This document shows positions 6,144-9,064 of a DNA stretch of 9,064 nucleotides, piece by piece (position 1 is the first letter of the stretch; every line of letters begins with the position of its first letter). Below the pieces are notes generated by a model, which saw only the letters and a program-made list of their open reading frames with translations, ran no database searches and was not told the DNA's origin. This stretch comes from Treponema sp. UBA792 (GTDB lineage: Bacteria > Spirochaetota > Spirochaetia > Treponematales > Treponemataceae), in contig DBIW01000009.1 of assembly GCA_002296965.1 (NCBI GenBank), positions 1 through 9,064 on the forward strand, in the 5' to 3' direction. Both the position numbers and the translations under genes were made by a program.

Positions 6144-7229
6144 TTAGTTCTCCCAGCTCAGCAGTTTTGTCAGGGCATCACCTGTTTTCTTTCTTTCCAC
6201 ATTTTCCGGAGTGTTAAGGGAATTTGATATTTCCTGCGCCGCCGCCTGGATGAACTGCATCTGTTTCTGCTGTCCGAGGTTCGAGCGGATATAATCATAA
6301 ACCGTGATGGTTGTTTCCGGCTGGACGACATCGCTTATGGAAAGCATTTTCGCCGCATATTTTTTTCTCACGCTTACAAAACGGAAGTCGGCGTTTGTCT
6401 CCTGAAGATCGGAAACAAAACCCTCGTCCTGTGCCGCAAGAACAAGCAGATTCTGATAAGGCATTCCGAGATTTACAGCCGATGATTCTGTTTTTGGAAT
6501 TATTATCTCAGCGGCCTGATAACCTGATTTATCATTTTTGGACTGAACCGTCATCTGTTCCACGGTAAGTTTCTTGTCGATGAATTTATTCCGCAAATCA
6601 TTGAGCTTGAGCTTTGCGGCATCCGCATCCGAGCCTTTGGGGACAATGACAAGGAATATTTTGAGCATATCGTTCCAGACAAACGAAGCCTTGTTGTTCT
6701 CATAGAACGCGCGGATTTCATCGTCTGTAGGCGCGACATTCTGGAGCTCGCTCTGTTTCTGCGAGATTACATACTGCTGCGCAATCAGCTGGTTTTTAAG
6801 GTAAGCCTTGTATTCTGATACGTTCATTCCGACCTGATTCTGCAGCAGCTGGTCAAGTGAAATTCCCTGGGCCTTCTTCACCAGCTCGTTGAGCTCCTTT
6901 TCTGTAACAACGGCGCCTACCTGCTGTGACATTCCCTGAAGAAAATACTGGTCTACAGTGCTGTCCGGAATTGAAATTCCAGCTTTCTGTGCCGCCTGGA
7001 GAATCAGTTTTTCGTCAATAAGCGCATCGAGAACCATTTTTTTCTCGTCGGCAGAAAGTTTTTTGCCCATCTGCTTCTGATATGTGTCAACGCGCGATTT
7101 CAGCTGTTTCACCGTAATGGATTCACTTTTGCTGAGTTTTACAACGGCCAACACCTGAAGGTCGGACTGCGCGAACATTGCTCCTGCTGCGACAAACAGC
7201 ATCAATAACGAAATTGAAATACGTTTCAT
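6144..7229 (-). CDS. Secreted SurA/PrsA-like chaperone (degenerate parvulin)
   Basis: This 361-residue exported protein has a clear signal peptide (MKRISISLLMLFVAAGAMFA, cleaved before or near QSDLQ). Residues about 35-180 resemble the SurA/trigger-factor-like N-terminal chaperone region, including ALIDEKLILQAAQKAGI and the linker PTDDEIRAFYENNKASFV. A parvulin-like segment follows (about 189-290), then a C-terminal helical tail (ITVYDYIRSNLGQQKQMQFIQAAAQEISNSLN) that completes the SurA-type layout. The parvulin segment reads LKIFLVIVPKG where active PPIases have a histidine-led HILV strand, and the usual glycine-rich F-G loop is not visible, so prolyl isomerase activity is doubtful. The likely role is chaperoning envelope or outer-membrane proteins in the periplasm. 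The start ATG 7229 has GAGG five bases upstream. As I recall, the T. pallidum counterpart next to alaS is the 'basic membrane protein' Tpn39b. Family call is good; activity is an inference. Confidence 0.82.
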   Translation of the reverse strand: MKRISISLLMLFVAAGAMFAQSDLQVLAVVKLSKSESITVKQLKSRVDTYQKQMGKKLSADEKKMVLDALIDEKLILQAAQKAGISIPDSTVDQYFLQGMSQQVGAVVTEKELNELVKKAQGISLDQLLQNQVGMNVSEYKAYLKNQLIAQQYVISQKQSELQNVAPTDDEIRAFYENNKASFVWNDMLKIFLVIVPKGSDADAAKLKLNDLRNKFIDKKLTVEQMTVQSKNDKSGYQAAEIIIPKTESSAVNLGMPYQNLLVLAAQDEGFVSDLQETNADFRFVSVRKKYAAKMLSISDVVQPETTITVYDYIRSNLGQQKQMQFIQAAAQEISNSLNTPENVERKKTGDALTKLLSWEN

Positions 7230-7279
7230 TCTTACCTCATTGAAAACAACATAGGTTTTTAATTAAGATTTTGTTTTAT

Positions 7280-7320
7280 AGTAACAGAACAACAGAATAT
7301 CTGTTCTGTTACTGTTTTTT
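7280..7320 (+). terminator. Perfect 12-bp hairpin with T6 tract, oriented rightward
   Basis: AGTAACAGAACA (7280-7291) pairs perfectly with TGTTCTGTTACT (7302-7313) around a 10-nt loop, and on the plus strand is followed by G and six T (7315-7320). An alternative fold has an inner AACAGA/TCTGTT stem (7291-7296 with 7300-7305, triloop ATA) inside an outer 8-bp stem. It lies just past the alaS stop and before the chaperone gene. On the minus strand, where both genes are read, the stem is followed by TATAAAACAAAATC, not a U-run. So it has the form of an intrinsic terminator for rightward transcripts only. For alaS it may act as a 3'-end-stabilising or partial terminator hairpin. Confidence 0.6.
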
Positions 7321-9064
7321 ATTTCTCCAACGGAAGTCCACCGGAAATTACAGCTCTGATTCTGCGCACTCCTGCGGAAGATGACTGCTCCTTCTGGATT
7401 TTGAATTCGCCGATCTGTGCCGTGTGCTGGACGTGCGGTCCGCCGCAGACTTCCTTGCTGAACCAGTTGTCCTTTTCGCCGATTGTGTAGACTTTCACGT
7501 CCTCGCCGTATTTGTTCGTAAACAGGGCGCGCGCACCTTCAGCCTTCGCCTTTTCAAGCGGCATGACTTCCATTGTAACAGGCAAATCTTTTTTAATCTG
7601 CTCGTTCACAATGTCCTCGACCTTTTGGATTTCCTCTTTTGTCATCGGGCGATCGAATGTGAAGTCAAATCTCATACGCTCATTCGTGATGTTCGAACCT
7701 TTCTGCGCGACTTTGTCTCCAAGAACATTGACAAGCGCCTGCTGAAGCAAGTGGGTCGCCGTGTGATATTTTGTGGTTGTGTCCGACTGTTCGGCAAGTC
7801 CGCCTTTTGCGGTTCCTGCATCCTGAGTTTTTGAAGCCTCCTGATGCTTGCGCTCCGCTTCCTTGAATCCCTCTACATCAACGGTGAATCCATTTTCAGC
7901 TCCGAGTTCCTGTGTAAGTTCAAGCGGAAAACCGAATGTGTCGTAAAGCCTGAATGCGATTTTACCTGAAATTTCCTTTTTGGGATTTTTCATCAGATTC
8001 GGAAGAAGCTTCTGGAATTCCGCCTCACCCTTGCGCAACGTGTCGCGGAATTTGTTTTCTTCCGCGGAAAGCTCCGTGAAAATCTTTTCCTTGTTCTGCT
8101 CAAGCTCCGGATATGCGCACTTGAAATTCTCGATTACTGCCTGCGCGATTTCCGCAAGAAAATTCTTTTCGATTCCGAGCTTCATTCCGTGGCGGACTGC
8201 ACGGCGGATCAGGCGGCGAAGAACGTAGCCCGCACCGACATTTGAAGGAGAAACGCCTTTCTGGTCACCGAGGATAAAAACCGCCGAGCGTGAATGGTCT
8301 GCGATAATGCGGACGCTTCTGTCCTTTTCCTCATCCGTGCCGTATTTATAGGAAGAAAGTTCCTCGATTTTTGCAATGATTGGCTGGAAAACTTCTGTAA
8401 GATAAACAGAGGTTTTTCCCTGCAGGATGCAGTTTGTGCGTTCAAGTCCCATTCCTGTGTCAACGTTTTTCTTTGGAAGCGGCACAAGAGTCTTTTCATC
8501 AACGCGGTTGTACTGCATGAATACGTTGTTCCAGATTTCCATCCAGTTTTCGCTGTCCGTTCCTTTGTTTGAGCCGGCAGGCGGAAGTCCTTCTCCAACC
8601 CAGTAGAAAATTTCTGTATCAGGACCGCATGGACCGGTAGGACCGGCAGCCCACCAGTTGTCGCTTGCAGGAAGATATGCAATCTTGTCCTCAGGCATTC
8701 CGTTTTCTTTCCAGTAAGTTGCAGCTTCTTCGTCGCGCGGAGCATTTTCATCACCGGCAAAAACTGTAACAGAAATTTTCCGCGGATCAAGACCGAGCCA
8801 TTTTGGACTTGTAAGGAATTCGTAAGAAAATCCGATTGATTCTTTTTTAAAATAATCGCCCAAAGACCAGTTTCCAAGCATTTCAAAACAAGTAAGATGG
8901 CTTGGGTCGCCAACTTCATCAATATCACCTGTGCGGATGCATTTCTGATAATCTGTAAGGCGTGTTCCGGCCGGATGTTTTTCTCCCAAAAGATACGGAA
9001 CAAGCGGATGCATTCCGGCGGTTGTAAAAAGTACGGAAGGATCATTTTCTGGAATCAAAGACTG
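7319..9064 (-). CDS. alaS: Alanine--tRNA ligase, short form (5' end outside window)
   Basis: The frame is open to the window edge (QSLIPENDPSVLFTTAGM...), so about 20 N-terminal residues are missing; the internal TTG at 9058 is not the start. This class II synthetase charges tRNA-Ala with alanine. Visible parts are the motif 2 region (LTCFEMLGNWSLGDYFKKE), the GPTGPCGPDTEI active-site loop, IWNNVFMQYNR, motif 3 (DTGMGLER), the tRNA-recognition helices (GYVLRRLIRRAVRHG) and the editing domain that clears Ser- and Gly-tRNA-Ala. The editing zinc ligands are all present: HTATH (codons near 7765 and 7753) and CGGPH (near 7447 and 7435). The protein ends right after the editing domain (SSAGVRRIRAVISGGLPLEK), so it lacks the C-terminal C-Ala/DHHA1 domain and is about 600 residues, against about 875 in E. 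coli. I believe short AlaRS is usual in Treponema, which would make this natural, not a truncation. Confidence 0.96.
   Translation of the reverse strand, partial: QSLIPENDPSVLFTTAGMHPLVPYLLGEKHPAGTRLTDYQKCIRTGDIDEVGDPSHLTCFEMLGNWSLGDYFKKESIGFSYEFLTSPKWLGLDPRKISVTVFAGDENAPRDEEAATYWKENGMPEDKIAYLPASDNWWAAGPTGPCGPDTEIFYWVGEGLPPAGSNKGTDSENWMEIWNNVFMQYNRVDEKTLVPLPKKNVDTGMGLERTNCILQGKTSVYLTEVFQPIIAKIEELSSYKYGTDEEKDRSVRIIADHSRSAVFILGDQKGVSPSNVGAGYVLRRLIRRAVRHGMKLGIEKNFLAEIAQAVIENFKCAYPELEQNKEKIFTELSAEENKFRDTLRKGEAEFQKLLPNLMKNPKKEISGKIAFRLYDTFGFPLELTQELGAENGFTVDVEGFKEAERKHQEASKTQDAGTAKGGLAEQSDTTTKYHTATHLLQQALVNVLGDKVAQKGSNITNERMRFDFTFDRPMTKEEIQKVEDIVNEQIKKDLPVTMEVMPLEKAKAEGARALFTNKYGEDVKVYTIGEKDNWFSKEVCGGPHVQHTAQIGEFKIQKEQSSSAGVRRIRAVISGGLPLEK

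Noticed and set aside
7230..7280. Leftward promoter for the chaperone-nusB-TPR genes
   Set aside because: The spacer is AT-rich and offers TATAAA- and TATGTT-like boxes, but none has a matching -35 at proper spacing, so I do not place one.
8209..9045. A 278-codon minus-strand open frame inside alaS
   Set aside because: It overlaps the certain AlaRS frame on the same strand in another frame and has no family features.

Overview
This window reads as a chromosomal segment of a host-associated Treponema-like spirochaete. The main basis is gene order on the minus strand: alaS, a secreted SurA/PrsA-like chaperone, nusB and a TPR lipoprotein. From memory this matches the T. pallidum TP1017-TP1014 neighbourhood (alaS, the 'basic membrane protein' Tpn39b, nusB, hypothetical). 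The short AlaRS and the loose lipobox also fit. I ran no database search, so the genus is an inference.

Layout. Positions 1-747 are AT-rich and hold the decayed 5' half of a tyrosine recombinase gene (52-611), preceded by a hairpin that would cover its Shine-Dalgarno and followed by 136 bp of AT-rich spacer with a diverged direct repeat and a likely promoter. proS (748-2556, +) is intact and may be translated from a leaderless or nearly leaderless mRNA. An intrinsic terminator (2591-2628) separates it from an unrecognised secreted protein (2640-3770, +). An 88-bp convergent gap without a recognisable terminator follows. Then comes the minus-strand cluster, read right to left: alaS (9064-7319, 5' end outside the window), an intergenic hairpin (7280-7320), the SurA-like chaperone (7229-6144), nusB (6142-5693) and a TPR lipoprotein (5712-3859). 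The last three are packed with a 1-nt gap and a 20-nt overlap, so they look translationally coupled.

How the genes work together: proS and alaS are translation genes, and both encode proteins with editing domains. NusB is a transcription antitermination and rRNA-processing factor. The chaperone-like protein and the TPR lipoprotein are envelope proteins. The only accessory DNA is the recombinase remnant at the left edge. It resembles the small integrases that sit beside type I restriction hsdS genes and shuffle them, but no hsdS or inverted cassette lies in this window.

I do not see a convincing undescribed system here. The points most worth a second look are the recombinase remnant and what lies to its left, the short-leader start of proS, the terminator-shaped hairpin pointing against both of its neighbours, and the chaperone that has lost the parvulin signature. 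There is no gene-free stretch longer than 300 bases, and I see no tRNA, rRNA, CRISPR array or complete insertion sequence.
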